From the NCBI RefSeq assembly GCF_003259255.1, contig NZ_QGOL01000016.1, positions 1 to 64,000 of the forward strand: a DNA stretch of 64,000 bases, given 5' to 3'. This document shows positions 43,960 to 53,682 of this stretch, one piece after another; positions within the stretch are counted from its first letter, which is position 1; each line of letters begins with the position of its first letter. Position numbers and translations under genes: made by a program. The notes beneath the pieces were generated by a model, which was not told where the DNA came from, made no database searches, and worked only from the letters and a program-made list of their open reading frames with translations. Source of the stretch: Algoriphagus litoralis. GTDB lineage: Bacteria > Bacteroidota > Bacteroidia > Cytophagales > Cyclobacteriaceae.

Positions 43960-44180
43960 GGATGTTGGGAAGTTGGGAAGTTGGTAAGGTTGAAATGTTA
44001 ATTGTTAAAGACTCAATGTTGAATGAGGACTTCCAAGGCCCCAAACACTATCCGAGCCCTCGTAAATCGTAAATCGCATTTCGTCATTCGTATTTTCTCT
44101 GCAAGGTTACCCAGTGTCAAGAGCCTTAGCACTATCTGAGACCTCGTAAATCGTATTTCGTAAATCATAATTTCTTTTCA
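43960..44180. repeat. Dispersed TCGTAAATCGT-type repeat between permeases 3 and 4
   Basis: The gap holds words shared with the gaps at 41490, 46700, 49440-49860 and 52400: CCAGTGTCAAGAGCCTTAGCACTA and CCTCGTAAATCGTATTTCGTAAATC. It is one to two units of the family whose longest run lies at 49501-49838. Confidence 0.75.
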
Positions 44181-44182
44181 CA

Positions 44183-46591
44183 CTATTCCTCTTTCAGGCT
44201 ATTGACCGGATTGGCATTCGCAGCATGATAGGAAATAAAGGAAACCAAAGCTGCGGTAAATACTAGCGTGAGTAGTCCCACTCCCACAAATACCAGCGGA
44301 TTGATGCCGATTCGATAGGCAAAATTATCAAGCCATGACTGTATGGTGTAGTAGGAAATAGGGATTGCCACCAAAAAGGCTACCCCAACCATAATCAGGT
44401 ATTCTTTAGTCGCCAATTGGATAATAGACAACACAGACGCGCCCAGGACCTTCCGAATGCCGATTTCCTTCTTTCGAGAGATGGTCATGAATAGTGTAAT
44501 TCCGATGATTCCCAGTCCGGCAAGGCATACTGCCACCAGATTGAAATAGCTCAGAAGTTCAGAAAGCTGACTTTCCTGAGCATAGAGTTGGCTGAGATTA
44601 TCACTCATAAACTCCAGTTCCAGCGGAAATTCCTCATCCATTCCCGCATATATCTCAGCGATTGAACGCATCACAGCGGCGGAGTTTTCCGGTTCAAAGG
44701 CCACGATACTCCTTCCGTCCATGACCAGCGAATCAGAAATGGAGAGGAAGTACGGACCTACTTTTTCCCGAAGGGAGAATAAATGAATATCCTCAACTAT
44801 ACCTCCGATGGTGAAGGGAATTCCCGCTTCACCGGTTTCTTCATTGACGTATTCGGGTTCGGTGATGACTTGTCGGCCGATAAGCTCTTCTGTGCTGATG
44901 CCTTGAAGCGTGGCAAATCGCTCCGCAGCGGTCCGATTGATCAGGGTCATACGACTTCCTTCCAATTTTCCTTGGGTGACCTGAATTCCGTAGGCTTTCA
45001 AGGCCTCAAAATCAAAATAAAGTTGATTGGAATCATCAAAAACCTGATCCGAATTCTCCAGCCGATAGGTCCCCTGATTGAAGGTTTCAATTCCTAAGGA
45101 ACTGCCATTTCCCACTGAGAGTACTCCTGGAATTTGTCTTATTTTTTCCTGAAAATAACCCAGCTTCTCCGGTGAGGTGTAGGCAAAGAGAATTCCGTCT
45201 TTCCGATAGCCCAGGTCTTTTTCGGCCACAAATCTGAGTTGGGAGGAAATAAATACCGATACACAACTGATTGCAATCAGGATCACAAACTGACTGATGA
45301 CCAAATATTTTCTCACCGGAAATTGCTGGAAACTGACCTGCTTGGAATCTTCTTTGAAAAGGCTGACAGTCTTTCGGAGACTGAGATAAATGGAGGGAGC
45401 AATACTTGCCGCAAGCCCAAGAAATACTGCCATACCAACTAGCAGCATGAAATTCTTGGGATCCAAGAGCAGGTTATCCGCCAAATCTGTACCCATCAGT
45501 GAATTGAATCGGGGCACCAACAACGAAACAAGAATCCCCACCAGCGGAACTGCCATCAACGAAAGGACAATGGCATCCATTAAAAACTGGGAAACAATCA
45601 TCGAATTTTGCGCTCCCATGGCTTTGCGGACACCTATCATTTTGCTTTCCTTGGATTTGATAGCTAGGGTCAGGTTGGTGTAATTAAACAATGTGATGAT
45701 CAGGATAAAGGCGGAAAAAAAGCCGATCAAAAGCAAGTAATCGGTATTTCCCGGTGATTTGGACTCGTAAAGCAGGGAAGAGTGAAGGTGAATGTCGCGA
45801 ATGGGCTGTAAAAAATGTCCTCTGTATAATTCATCCTGCGCCATCCTTGGGTTGATCTTAGCAAATGTCTGATTGATCTGTGACGTGAGCACAGATGCAT
45901 TGACTTCCGGCTCCGCCAAAATATAGATTCGGCTTCCCCAATAATTGATCTGCTCTGAATTGAGTGCGATTTTGAAGTCAAAATGGGAATTGACTGGTAC
46001 GTCCCTGATCACTGCAGCCAGTTCATAGTCTTCACTTCCTACCTTAAGGGTCGATCCGATGAGTTGGGAATCGATTTTGAATTCTGGACCGAAAAGTTTG
46101 GTGGCGACCGATTCGGTGAGCATGACCTTGCGGACACCACTCCCAAAGTTGTCAAGCGACCCTAAGATTGGCTGCCAGGAGAAGATTTGACTGAAAGACT
46201 TTGCTGTATTGGTGGTCAGGATCCCTTCCTGCTGGATTTTTGAGTCACCAGCCTGAATGAATTCGGGATAAGGAGAAGTTATAAACTGAATAGCCCCCTC
46301 TACTCCGGGCGTAGAAGCTATGGCTTCGGCATGACGAAGTTGGTCTTCCCCTGTCTCAACCGAAGATGGAAAACCTACCACACTGTAGTCCTGTGAGCGA
46401 TAGGACCAAGCAACCCGATAGATACGATCCGAATTTTGGTGAAAACGCTCATAGCCCGTTTCAAATAGCAGGTAGGAAATCCCCACATACGCCACAAATA
46501 GTCCAATGACCAAACTGAGAAGATTCAAGGCGGTAAACTTCCCATTTCTCAGGTATCCTCGGAATGCGATTTTGAAGTAGTTTTTGAGCAT
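44183..46591 (-). CDS. ABC permease 4, double MacB_PCD-FtsX type
   Basis: This 802-residue permease begins MLKNYFKIAFRGYLRNGKFT and ends NANPVNSLKEE. The second coupling helix is canonical (KKEIGIRKVLGASV). The first deviates (SKMIGVRKAMGAQN, with Met where Glu is usual). It is the most divergent member by eye in its N-terminal half, but all membrane blocks and both periplasmic domains are present and no frameshift is seen. No ATPase gene is adjacent. The start is ATG. Confidence 0.87.
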   Translation of the reverse strand: MLKNYFKIAFRGYLRNGKFTALNLLSLVIGLFVAYVGISYLLFETGYERFHQNSDRIYRVAWSYRSQDYSVVGFPSSVETGEDQLRHAEAIASTPGVEGAIQFITSPYPEFIQAGDSKIQQEGILTTNTAKSFSQIFSWQPILGSLDNFGSGVRKVMLTESVATKLFGPEFKIDSQLIGSTLKVGSEDYELAAVIRDVPVNSHFDFKIALNSEQINYWGSRIYILAEPEVNASVLTSQINQTFAKINPRMAQDELYRGHFLQPIRDIHLHSSLLYESKSPGNTDYLLLIGFFSAFILIITLFNYTNLTLAIKSKESKMIGVRKAMGAQNSMIVSQFLMDAIVLSLMAVPLVGILVSLLVPRFNSLMGTDLADNLLLDPKNFMLLVGMAVFLGLAASIAPSIYLSLRKTVSLFKEDSKQVSFQQFPVRKYLVISQFVILIAISCVSVFISSQLRFVAEKDLGYRKDGILFAYTSPEKLGYFQEKIRQIPGVLSVGNGSSLGIETFNQGTYRLENSDQVFDDSNQLYFDFEALKAYGIQVTQGKLEGSRMTLINRTAAERFATLQGISTEELIGRQVITEPEYVNEETGEAGIPFTIGGIVEDIHLFSLREKVGPYFLSISDSLVMDGRSIVAFEPENSAAVMRSIAEIYAGMDEEFPLELEFMSDNLSQLYAQESQLSELLSYFNLVAVCLAGLGIIGITLFMTISRKKEIGIRKVLGASVLSIIQLATKEYLIMVGVAFLVAIPISYYTIQSWLDNFAYRIGINPLVFVGVGLLTLVFTAALVSFISYHAANANPVNSLKEE

Positions 46592-46639
46592 TTGGTTTGG
46601 GAGTTTAGGATGTTGGGATGTTGGAAAGTTGAAATGTTA

Positions 46640-46853
46640 AGAGTTAAGGGTTAAGGATTAATTGTTAAAGGTTACTTGTTGATTTGTTGAATTGTTGAAT
46701 GAAGAATTCCTAGTACCAATAGCCTTAACCACTAGCAAAAACCTCGTAAATCGTATTTCGTAAATCGTAATTTCTTTGCAAGGTTTCCCAGTGCCAGAAG
46801 CCTAAACACTAGTCAAGCCCCCGTAACTCGTATTTCGCCCTTCATATTTTTCC
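46640..46853. repeat. Dispersed repeat between permeases 4 and 5
   Basis: The patch contains GTTAAGGGTTAAGGATTAA words, then CCTCGTAAATCGTATTTCGTAAATCGTAATTTC and CCCAGTGCCAGAAGCCTAAACACTA. It belongs to the same family as 43960-44180 and 49501-49838. Confidence 0.75.
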
Positions 46854-49325
46854 TCATTCACTCCTAATGCTATCGACTGGATTGGCGTAGGCTGTTTTCA
46901 TTGATTGAAGTGAAACTGTCACATAGGCAAACACAATCGATATGGCAGCTGAAGCCACGAAAAACCCTATTGAAATTGGAATTTTAAAGGCGAACTGATC
47001 CAACCAATGCTGCATGAAGTAATAGCCTAAGGGTAATGCAATCACTAATGAGATGGTGACAAGCAGTAGAAATTCTGCGGAAAGCTTGTTGACAATTGTC
47101 ATGGCTGAGGCACCGAGCACCCGCCTGATTCCGATTTCTTTTTTTCTGGATTCTGAAGTGAAAATGGAAAGACCCAAAAGTCCTAAGCAGGAAATCAGTA
47201 AGGTTAATAAGGCAAAAGTCCCCAGTAGCGAACTGGTATTAGCCTGCTGCTCATATTGGATTGCGATAGCTTCATCCAAAAAACTGTAATCAAAAGGCAA
47301 TCCTTCATTCACCGCTTTCCACTTGGACTGCAAAGCTGCCAAGAGTTCAGAATTAATTCCATTTTCAGCCTTTATCAAGATATTATTTGTCCCGTCAAAG
47401 GCTGCATTTTTTACTGGAAGGTAGATCGTTGGTGGAATGGAATACCGAAGATCGCGGGTATGATAATCCTGAACGACCCCTACTATGTTTCCAGTATAGT
47501 TAGAAAAAAGCTCCCCATTTTCCTCGGTAAACACCCTCAAATCTGATCCAAGAGCGGAAACCTGATCTTTTTCCAACCAGGACAGCGCTGCTTCATTCAC
47601 GATCATTGCGACATGATTAAGCTCGGGAAATCTACCTCGCATCAATTGCGATACGCCTCGATCCGAACCCTCTTCATTAAATTCCCTACCTGAAACCATG
47701 GGAATGCCGAGACTCTGGAAATAACCTGCATCCACGTATTGCACATTGATGTTTTTTGTTTGTCCTTCTTTGATGCCCGGATAATCTGCCGAGGGATTCC
47801 ACCCTGAATCTATTCCGGGACGGACACTCGAAAACTTAACTGAACTTACACCCGGAATTTGCGAAAGCTCCTGCTTCAAGACCTCTCCTTTTTCTTTAGC
47901 CCGCTCTCCCATTTTCACAGAAATCAACCCTTGAGAATCAAAACCCATGGAAGAATTGGTCATGAACTGATGCTGAAAAAAAGCCACAGAAGCACAAAAA
48001 ATCAGCCCAGTGGAAAGAACAAATTGAAAGACCACCAAACTTTTTCGAAGCAGGGATTTTCCTCTTCCCAGAGGTGTTTGCTTTAGGATCATTTCGGGCT
48101 TGAGGCCAGAAAGATAGAATGCAGGGAAAATCCCGGCCAAAAGAGAGGAGCTAATCCAAATTGCGAACAATAATCCTTGAAGTTGCCTGTCATTTACTAG
48201 GTCTACAGGGAAGTTGAATCCTATACTTGCTTGGATTAAGGGCGTCACCAAGTAGACCAATACCAAACCGATACAGATTGCAATCGCATTGATCAGGAAA
48301 GACTCGGCTAAAAACTGTGCGATCAACTGCCCTCTCTTGGCACCATTTACTTTTCTGATTCCAATTTCCTTCATCCGTTTGATCGCTCTCGCTGTAGCAA
48401 GATTGATGAAATTGATGCAGGCCAGGACCAACACAAAAATTCCTATGGAAAGGAATATCCAAAGCGTTTGTCTGGAAATCGGAGGAGTCCATTCACCAGA
48501 GAATTCGGCGTTGGTATGGATGTCCGTGATAGGTTGAAGGAAGTGAATGTAAGACTTCGCTTCTTCAGGATTTCTGTAATTGGGGGTGATTTCTGGGATT
48601 TTTTTGCTGATTTCTATTGGGTTTTGCGTTGGATTTACCTTTGCATACGTGTAGGTCTGTGGCCACCAGAAACTTCCAAAATCAGCGGTTACCGGGAATT
48701 CATTGAATGACTTAAAGGTGTTCATGCTGGCAATGAAGTCGAAAGCCATGTGCGTATTTTTAGGAAGATCCTTCAATACTCCTTTCACTTCGAAAGCAAA
48801 ATCACCTGTTGAAATCAAGGTCTTTCCAATCGGATCCACATCCCCAAAATATTTCTGGGCAATTTCTTCCGTAATCACCACCTGGTAGGTGTTTTCCAAC
48901 ACACCCTCCCAAGACCCTTTACTCAGTTCAAACCCAAAAATTTTATCAAAACCCGGATCAGAAAAGATAAAGCGATCCTCACGGAATTGCTCTTCAGGCG
49001 AGTTGCCTTCTACCGCATAGAGATACGTACTGATCTGAGTTACACTGACGACTTCCTCAAGCTCATTTCCAAATTCTTTTCGAAGCATAGGCGCTACAGC
49101 CCCGCCTGTCCAAGCCCAAGATTCATCTCCTTGGACATTTTGAACCACACGATATACTTGGTCCGATTCAGGATGAAAAGAATCATAGGATTGCTCATGC
49201 TTGACAAAAGCCAAAAGGATCAGGCAGCAAGCCAAACCAATCGACAGACCCATGATATTGATCAGTGAAAATGATTTTTGTCGAATCAGATTCCTCCAGG
49301 CGATTTTGATGTAGTTTTTGAGCAT
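46854..49325 (-). CDS. ABC permease 5, double MacB_PCD-FtsX type
   Basis: This is the longest intact copy after start correction (823 residues): start MLKNYIKIAWRNLIRQKSFS, coupling motifs MKEIGIRKVNGAKR and KKEIGIRRVLGASA, C-terminus YANPVDSIRSE. TM1 contains GLSIGLACCLILLAF. Periplasmic markers are SDPGFDKIFGFELSKGSWE and the second-half segment VDAGYFQSLGIPMVSGREF. It starts with ATG. The 570-base gap beyond its start (towards permease 6) is entirely repeat DNA. Confidence 0.88.
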   Translation of the reverse strand: MLKNYIKIAWRNLIRQKSFSLINIMGLSIGLACCLILLAFVKHEQSYDSFHPESDQVYRVVQNVQGDESWAWTGGAVAPMLRKEFGNELEEVVSVTQISTYLYAVEGNSPEEQFREDRFIFSDPGFDKIFGFELSKGSWEGVLENTYQVVITEEIAQKYFGDVDPIGKTLISTGDFAFEVKGVLKDLPKNTHMAFDFIASMNTFKSFNEFPVTADFGSFWWPQTYTYAKVNPTQNPIEISKKIPEITPNYRNPEEAKSYIHFLQPITDIHTNAEFSGEWTPPISRQTLWIFLSIGIFVLVLACINFINLATARAIKRMKEIGIRKVNGAKRGQLIAQFLAESFLINAIAICIGLVLVYLVTPLIQASIGFNFPVDLVNDRQLQGLLFAIWISSSLLAGIFPAFYLSGLKPEMILKQTPLGRGKSLLRKSLVVFQFVLSTGLIFCASVAFFQHQFMTNSSMGFDSQGLISVKMGERAKEKGEVLKQELSQIPGVSSVKFSSVRPGIDSGWNPSADYPGIKEGQTKNINVQYVDAGYFQSLGIPMVSGREFNEEGSDRGVSQLMRGRFPELNHVAMIVNEAALSWLEKDQVSALGSDLRVFTEENGELFSNYTGNIVGVVQDYHTRDLRYSIPPTIYLPVKNAAFDGTNNILIKAENGINSELLAALQSKWKAVNEGLPFDYSFLDEAIAIQYEQQANTSSLLGTFALLTLLISCLGLLGLSIFTSESRKKEIGIRRVLGASAMTIVNKLSAEFLLLVTISLVIALPLGYYFMQHWLDQFAFKIPISIGFFVASAAISIVFAYVTVSLQSMKTAYANPVDSIRSE

Positions 49326-49334
49326 GGGGTTTAG

Positions 49335-49440
49335 AGGTTGGGATGTTTAAAGGTTAAGCGTTAAGCGTTAAAGGTTAAAGGTTAAGCGTTAATAGTTAAG
49401 CGTTAATAGTTAAGCGTTAAAGGTTAATTGTTGATTTATT
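49335..49440. repeat. Seven-base-word repeat (GTTAAGC/GTTAATA/GTTAAAG)
   Basis: Units of GTTAAGC, GTTAATA and GTTAAAG alternate in a seven-base phase. This is the same style of repeat as the perfect AGTTAAT run at 15751, here more diverged. Confidence 0.75.
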
Positions 49441-49500
49441 GAATTGAGTAATTGTTAAATGACGACTTCCCAATACCAAGAGCCTTAACCACTAGTAAAA

Positions 49501-49838
49501 ACCTCGTAAATCGTATTTCGTAAATCGTAATTTCTCAGTGAGGTTGCCCAGTGCCAGAAGCCTAAACACTAAGCATAACCTCGTAAATCGTAAATCGTAA
49601 TTTCTCTGCAAGGTTTCCCAGTGTCAAGAGCCCGAACACTAGTCAAAACCTCGTAAATCGTAAATCGTCCTTCGTAAATCGTAATTTCTCAGTGAGGTTG
49701 CCCCGTGCCAGAAGCCTAAACACTAGGCATAACCTCGTAACTCGTAAATCGTAATTTCTCTGCAAGGTTTCTCAGTGTCAAGAGCCCGAACACTAGTCAA
49801 AACCTCGTAAATCGTAAATCGTCCTTCGTAAATCCCAA
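49501..49838. repeat. Higher-order tandem repeat, period 154 bp
   Basis: Two half-units alternate. One starts TTTCTCAGTGAGGTTGCCC (49531 and 49685), the other TTTCTCTGCAAGGTTT (49601 and 49755). Both pairs are exactly 154 bases apart, giving two copies of the composite unit, each carrying CCTCGTAAATCGTAAATCGT. Single diverged half-units occur in most other permease gaps. Confidence 0.85.
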
Positions 49839-49895
49839 TCTCTCGCCTCTCCAATCTTGATACTTATGTCATGATACTTACTCCTTCAAAATCAC

Positions 49896-52313
49896 TCACT
49901 CGTCCTTCAAGCTATTTACCGGATTGGCTACGGCTGCGCGAATGGCTTTGGAACCAACCGTCAGCAATGTCAAAGCAAGGGATGCGATCATAACTGCCAG
50001 AAATAGACCTGCGGATAATTCAGTTTTGTAAGCGAAAGTCTCCAGCCAGTCTTTCATCATGAAATAGGCAAGAGGAATCGCTAGCCCAAAGGCAACCAAA
50101 ACCATGACGAGAAACTCTCTGGATAGCATAAAGGTAATTTGACCCACAGAGGCACCCAGCACTTTACGAATCCCGATCTCCTTCACTTTCTGTCCAATCA
50201 TAAAAGACACAAGACCATACAGCCCTATGCAGGAAATCAACAGGGCCAGTCCAGCAAAGATTTTATACACCAAGGCAAGTTTCTGTTCGGATTCATAAAA
50301 TTCCGCAATGGATTCATCCAAGAAGTTGGCGGTGAAGATCTGCTCGGGATATATCTGCTCGTACTTTGCCTGAATCGCATCCAAAGTAGATTTCCCCGCA
50401 TTTTGATCGAGTTTTACCGCTACTTGAAAATAGAGCTCTTTATTACTGCTGATCAGCAATTGCTTCATATCTTCTCTGAGGGAATTGACCGTGAAATCCT
50501 TCACTACCCCGGTAATGGGAACCCAATTCCCCCCACCCAATCGAATCAATCTGCCGATGGCTTGATCTGGCGAGGGAATCAAAAGCTTCTTGGCCATAGT
50601 CTCATTGATGACTGCATTTCGAATGGTATCGCTTTCGGGATATGCTGCTCCTGCTACAAATTCCATTTCATAGAGGTCGAAATAATCTGCATCGGCAAAC
50701 TTAAGAAAGGCCGGAAAGGGCACTCCCTCGTTCTTTTGGTCAAAGTAAAAATTGGAAGCGGAGTTATTGCCTGAGGAAGGGGCATCGGATGCCATGCTTG
50801 CTCCTTTTACTCCGGGGATACGTAGCAATTCCTGTTTGAAGCTTTCGATTCTGCCGCTTTCCCGACTGTCTGGGGGCACTTCCATGTAATAGATCGCTTC
50901 CTTGTTGAATCCTAAGTCAGTCTCCTGCACCAAGTTCATCTGACGGACAGCAATCAAGGTACCGATCATCAGGATCTGCGCAATGGCAAACTGTAAGACC
51001 ACAAGACCTCTTCGAATGGAAACTCCCCCGAGCTCAGCCCGCTGAAATTTATTTTTTAAGGCTTGAATAGGTTTAAAACCTGAGATAATCATGGCAGGAT
51101 AAAATCCTGAGAAAAAAGTAAGCATGATCACCAATACCAAAATAAAACCAAGGATGATGGGTTCAAAAAAGCTGATCCCTGCAGGAACATCCGCGATTTT
51201 GTCCAAAAAAGGAAGCAAAATATTGGCGAAAATCAACGCCAAACCCGTGGAGATCAGTACGGATAAAAAGGTCTCTCCGAGGGATTGAATCACCAACTGA
51301 GACCGTGAACTACCCATCACTTTTCTTACCCCGATTTCCTTGCTTTTGCCAATAGCAAGCGAAGTAGTCAGGTTGACGAAGTTGATGGAGGCCATGATCA
51401 GAATAAATACCCCCACCAGAATTAAGGTTTTGATCGTAGATTTTCTAACCAAGCGCCCACTGAGCGGTTCCAAGTCTGTACCGAAATGGATCTCACTGAG
51501 CGGCTGCAGGAGATGGGAAGTAACAGAATTACCTCTGCCATCGAAATGCTTTTTTGAGAAGCCATCCAACTGGCTTTGAGCCAGGCTAAGGTCCGTATCC
51601 GGGTTAGTCAAGACATAGACTTGAAAATTACTGCCCGTGCTACCCCACTCCTTTAGATCGTATCCAAATTCCTCTGGATGGGATCGAAGTGATTCATAGG
51701 AGGCCAGCAGATCAAAGCCGAAATTGCTGTTTTCTGGAATGTCGGCGACTACTCCGCCAACTTCTAGAAAGACCCCCTGATTGAGTGAAATACTTTTTCC
51801 GAGTGCTTTTTCCCAGTTTCCAAAATACTTCTCAGCCTCCGTCTGCGTCAACAGAACCATATCTGGCTGGTTGAGCACTTTTACGTCACCGCTGAGAACT
51901 TCCATGTTAAATAAGTCAGCATATTCTGCTGTGGAGAAAAAGATTTTCTCCGCTTTATACTTGCCTTGACTTTGGTCTACATTTTCATCCTTTACATTGA
52001 TTTGGACTTCATTGTGCTCAATCACCGGGACTACTTTTTCAAAAGCCAATTTTTCGCTCATCAAAGCATCGGGAAAGGGATTGGCTACACCGGGAGTATA
52101 TTCCAATCCATCCTCTATTTTGTTTTGGGTGTAAATGCGATAGACCTGATCGTAATTCTTTTGAAATTTGTCGTAGCTGAGTTCATAGTCCACTACCACA
52201 AAAAGTAATAAGGCGGCAGTAATCCCGATGGTCAGTCCCAGAATATTGATCAGACCAATCCATTTGCTTCGAGTAAGTCCACGCCAAGCGATTTTGATGT
52301 AGTTTTTGAGCAT
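49896..52313 (-). CDS. ABC permease 6, double MacB_PCD-FtsX type
   Basis: This 805-residue permease is taken from the ATG at 52313 (MLKNYIKIAWRGLTRSKWIG). A frame 41 codons longer exists, but its extra residues are translated intergenic repeat and all sister genes start at MLKNY or MLKTY. Coupling motifs are SKEIGVRKVMGSSR and VKEIGIRKVLGASV, and the C-terminus is VANPVNSLKDE. Both halves are complete. It is followed by the repeat-filled gap and permease 5. Confidence 0.88.
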   Translation of the reverse strand: MLKNYIKIAWRGLTRSKWIGLINILGLTIGITAALLLFVVVDYELSYDKFQKNYDQVYRIYTQNKIEDGLEYTPGVANPFPDALMSEKLAFEKVVPVIEHNEVQINVKDENVDQSQGKYKAEKIFFSTAEYADLFNMEVLSGDVKVLNQPDMVLLTQTEAEKYFGNWEKALGKSISLNQGVFLEVGGVVADIPENSNFGFDLLASYESLRSHPEEFGYDLKEWGSTGSNFQVYVLTNPDTDLSLAQSQLDGFSKKHFDGRGNSVTSHLLQPLSEIHFGTDLEPLSGRLVRKSTIKTLILVGVFILIMASINFVNLTTSLAIGKSKEIGVRKVMGSSRSQLVIQSLGETFLSVLISTGLALIFANILLPFLDKIADVPAGISFFEPIILGFILVLVIMLTFFSGFYPAMIISGFKPIQALKNKFQRAELGGVSIRRGLVVLQFAIAQILMIGTLIAVRQMNLVQETDLGFNKEAIYYMEVPPDSRESGRIESFKQELLRIPGVKGASMASDAPSSGNNSASNFYFDQKNEGVPFPAFLKFADADYFDLYEMEFVAGAAYPESDTIRNAVINETMAKKLLIPSPDQAIGRLIRLGGGNWVPITGVVKDFTVNSLREDMKQLLISSNKELYFQVAVKLDQNAGKSTLDAIQAKYEQIYPEQIFTANFLDESIAEFYESEQKLALVYKIFAGLALLISCIGLYGLVSFMIGQKVKEIGIRKVLGASVGQITFMLSREFLVMVLVAFGLAIPLAYFMMKDWLETFAYKTELSAGLFLAVMIASLALTLLTVGSKAIRAAVANPVNSLKDE

Positions 52314-52490
52314 AGGTTTGGAAGTAAGGATGTTGGGAAGTAAGGAAGTTATGGGTTGGTAAGTTGAAATGTTAAGAGTAAAGGGTTCAATGTTGAATGA
52401 CGACTTCCAAGTGCTAAGGGACCAAATGCTATTCAAGTCCTCGTAACTCGTATTTCGTGCTTTTATTTCCTAAACCGTAGTTTCTACAAT

Positions 52491-53435
52491 TCAATCCATA
52501 AACTCAAGATTGATGCTTCCACCCGAGCTCTGCATGGAGATCAAGGGGCCTCCTCCGTTCATTTTTCCTACGATCAGATCTTTTTTGATTTCACCGTCGA
52601 AATTGCTGAACTGTGTATTTACCCTTCCACCGCGTAGGTCTAGGTTGAGGCCAAGTCCAGCAGGAACTTCAGCAGAAATACTTCCTCCTGAGCTTCTGAA
52701 TGACAAGTCTTCCTCGACTGCCAGCAGTTTGGCACGGATAGAACCTCCACTGGTACTTGCTGTGATTTTCCCGGTAATGTCTTCAAGCGTGACACTTCCC
52801 CCGGAGGTATTGACGCTTACACTGCCTCTCAGGTCAGCTATTTTCACTGCACCACCGCTGGATTGCGCCTCTACTTGACCATCAAAGTCAGTTAGGGAAA
52901 AAGATCCTCCGGAGCTTTTGGAAGTCACCGTACCTGAAGAATTCACTACTCGGATAGATCCTCCGCTGGTGGAGATTTGCTGAGTTCCGTTAAGATTTTC
53001 AATGGAAATGGAACCTCCACTGGATTGAAATTGGGAGGAGATTTCTATCGGTGCCTGGATTTTGAAAGAAAGGCTGAGGTTGTTGCCATTTCTCCAGCTA
53101 TCACTGCTTTTATTTTTGACTCTCAGGGAAATGGTATTTCCGTTTTTGGAAATATCCAAAATGTAGTTTTCTAAAAGTTTCTCCACTTCTGCGTCTGTGG
53201 AGCCGATTTCCTTACCATTTCGTTTGACAAACATGTCCACCTTGACTTGATTGCCGCTGCCTCCGGTGACGGCCACGCTCGCACCAGAAGTTTCCACTTC
53301 GAGATTTCCCTTTCCGCTGAGGGTGAACTCCTTGCTTAGGTAGGGATCAGTCTGAATGAATGCGGATACCTGCTGCACAAAGACAAAAAACATGGCAAGC
53401 GATAAGCCGATTACTAGGGATTTTGAATTTTTCAT
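52491..53435 (-). CDS. DUF4097-type beta-repeat exported protein
   Basis: This 314-residue exported protein starts at the ATG at 53435 with a signal peptide (MKNSKSLVIGLSLAMFFVFV, ending QQVSA). The mature part is a run of short beta repeats with the recurring word SSGGSI or TSGGSV at roughly 17-20 residue spacing (at least eight copies between 135 and 310), typical of DUF4097 or head-GIN-like beta-solenoids. Function is unknown; a surface or periplasmic scaffold is likely. It is the only non-permease gene between permeases 2 and 10. A TAnnTTTG box and a palindromic element lie upstream. Confidence 0.83.
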   Translation of the reverse strand: MKNSKSLVIGLSLAMFFVFVQQVSAFIQTDPYLSKEFTLSGKGNLEVETSGASVAVTGGSGNQVKVDMFVKRNGKEIGSTDAEVEKLLENYILDISKNGNTISLRVKNKSSDSWRNGNNLSLSFKIQAPIEISSQFQSSGGSISIENLNGTQQISTSGGSIRVVNSSGTVTSKSSGGSFSLTDFDGQVEAQSSGGAVKIADLRGSVSVNTSGGSVTLEDITGKITASTSGGSIRAKLLAVEEDLSFRSSGGSISAEVPAGLGLNLDLRGGRVNTQFSNFDGEIKKDLIVGKMNGGGPLISMQSSGGSINLEFMD

Positions 53436-53509
53436 GATGAAGTTGGAAATAGTCAACCTTCCTATTCCTACTTCTGTGCCAGTGAAAAAGTGGCTCTATG
53501 ATCTCAATT

Positions 53510-53517
53510 CAAAGGTA
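53510..53517 (-). promoter_or_regulatory. Candidate -7 box of the DUF4097 gene
   Basis: The minus strand reads TACCTTTG, a full TAnnTTTG match, 75 bases upstream of the chosen ATG. No clear -33 element is found. The palindromic element at 53538 begins 21 bases further upstream, where an activator or repressor could act. Confidence 0.45.
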
Positions 53518-53537
53518 TTTTGACAATAGTTTAAAAG

Positions 53538-53569
53538 TTCTCGGACAATTTTGTTCGCCAACGGGCAAA
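53538..53569. promoter_or_regulatory. 32-bp palindromic element, copy 2
   Basis: Compared with the copy at 36573-36604, 25 of 32 bases match, including TTCTCG, TTTTGTTCGC and the trailing CAAA. The right arm is degenerate (ACGGGCA in place of GCGAACA), so the inverted repeat is weaker here. It lies about 100 bases upstream of the DUF4097 start. Confidence 0.5.
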
Positions 53570-53682
53570 AGGGGAAAATCCCAAGCTAGCTCTGGGGAAT
53601 TAGCTTGGATTATTTTGCCTAGGAATGAAAAGCGGAATACGTTCTGAATTTCCAGCATTGAAATCTAAAATCCGAAATCCCC

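Larger units (their letters stand above)
49326..49895. other. Repeat-filled gap between permeases 5 and 6
   Basis: No gene is present. The gap consists of a seven-base-word patch (49335-49440), a higher-order tandem repeat (49501-49838) and a short unique tail before the stop of permease 6. Confidence 0.7.

Noticed and set aside
52314..52436. Longer N-terminus for permease 6
   Set aside because: The extra 41 residues are translated intergenic repeat, and all sister genes start at the MLKNY/MLKTY codons.
53470..53500. Sigma-54 promoter upstream of the DUF4097 gene (a TGGCAC on the minus strand)
   Set aside because: The -12 GC element is absent at the required distance.
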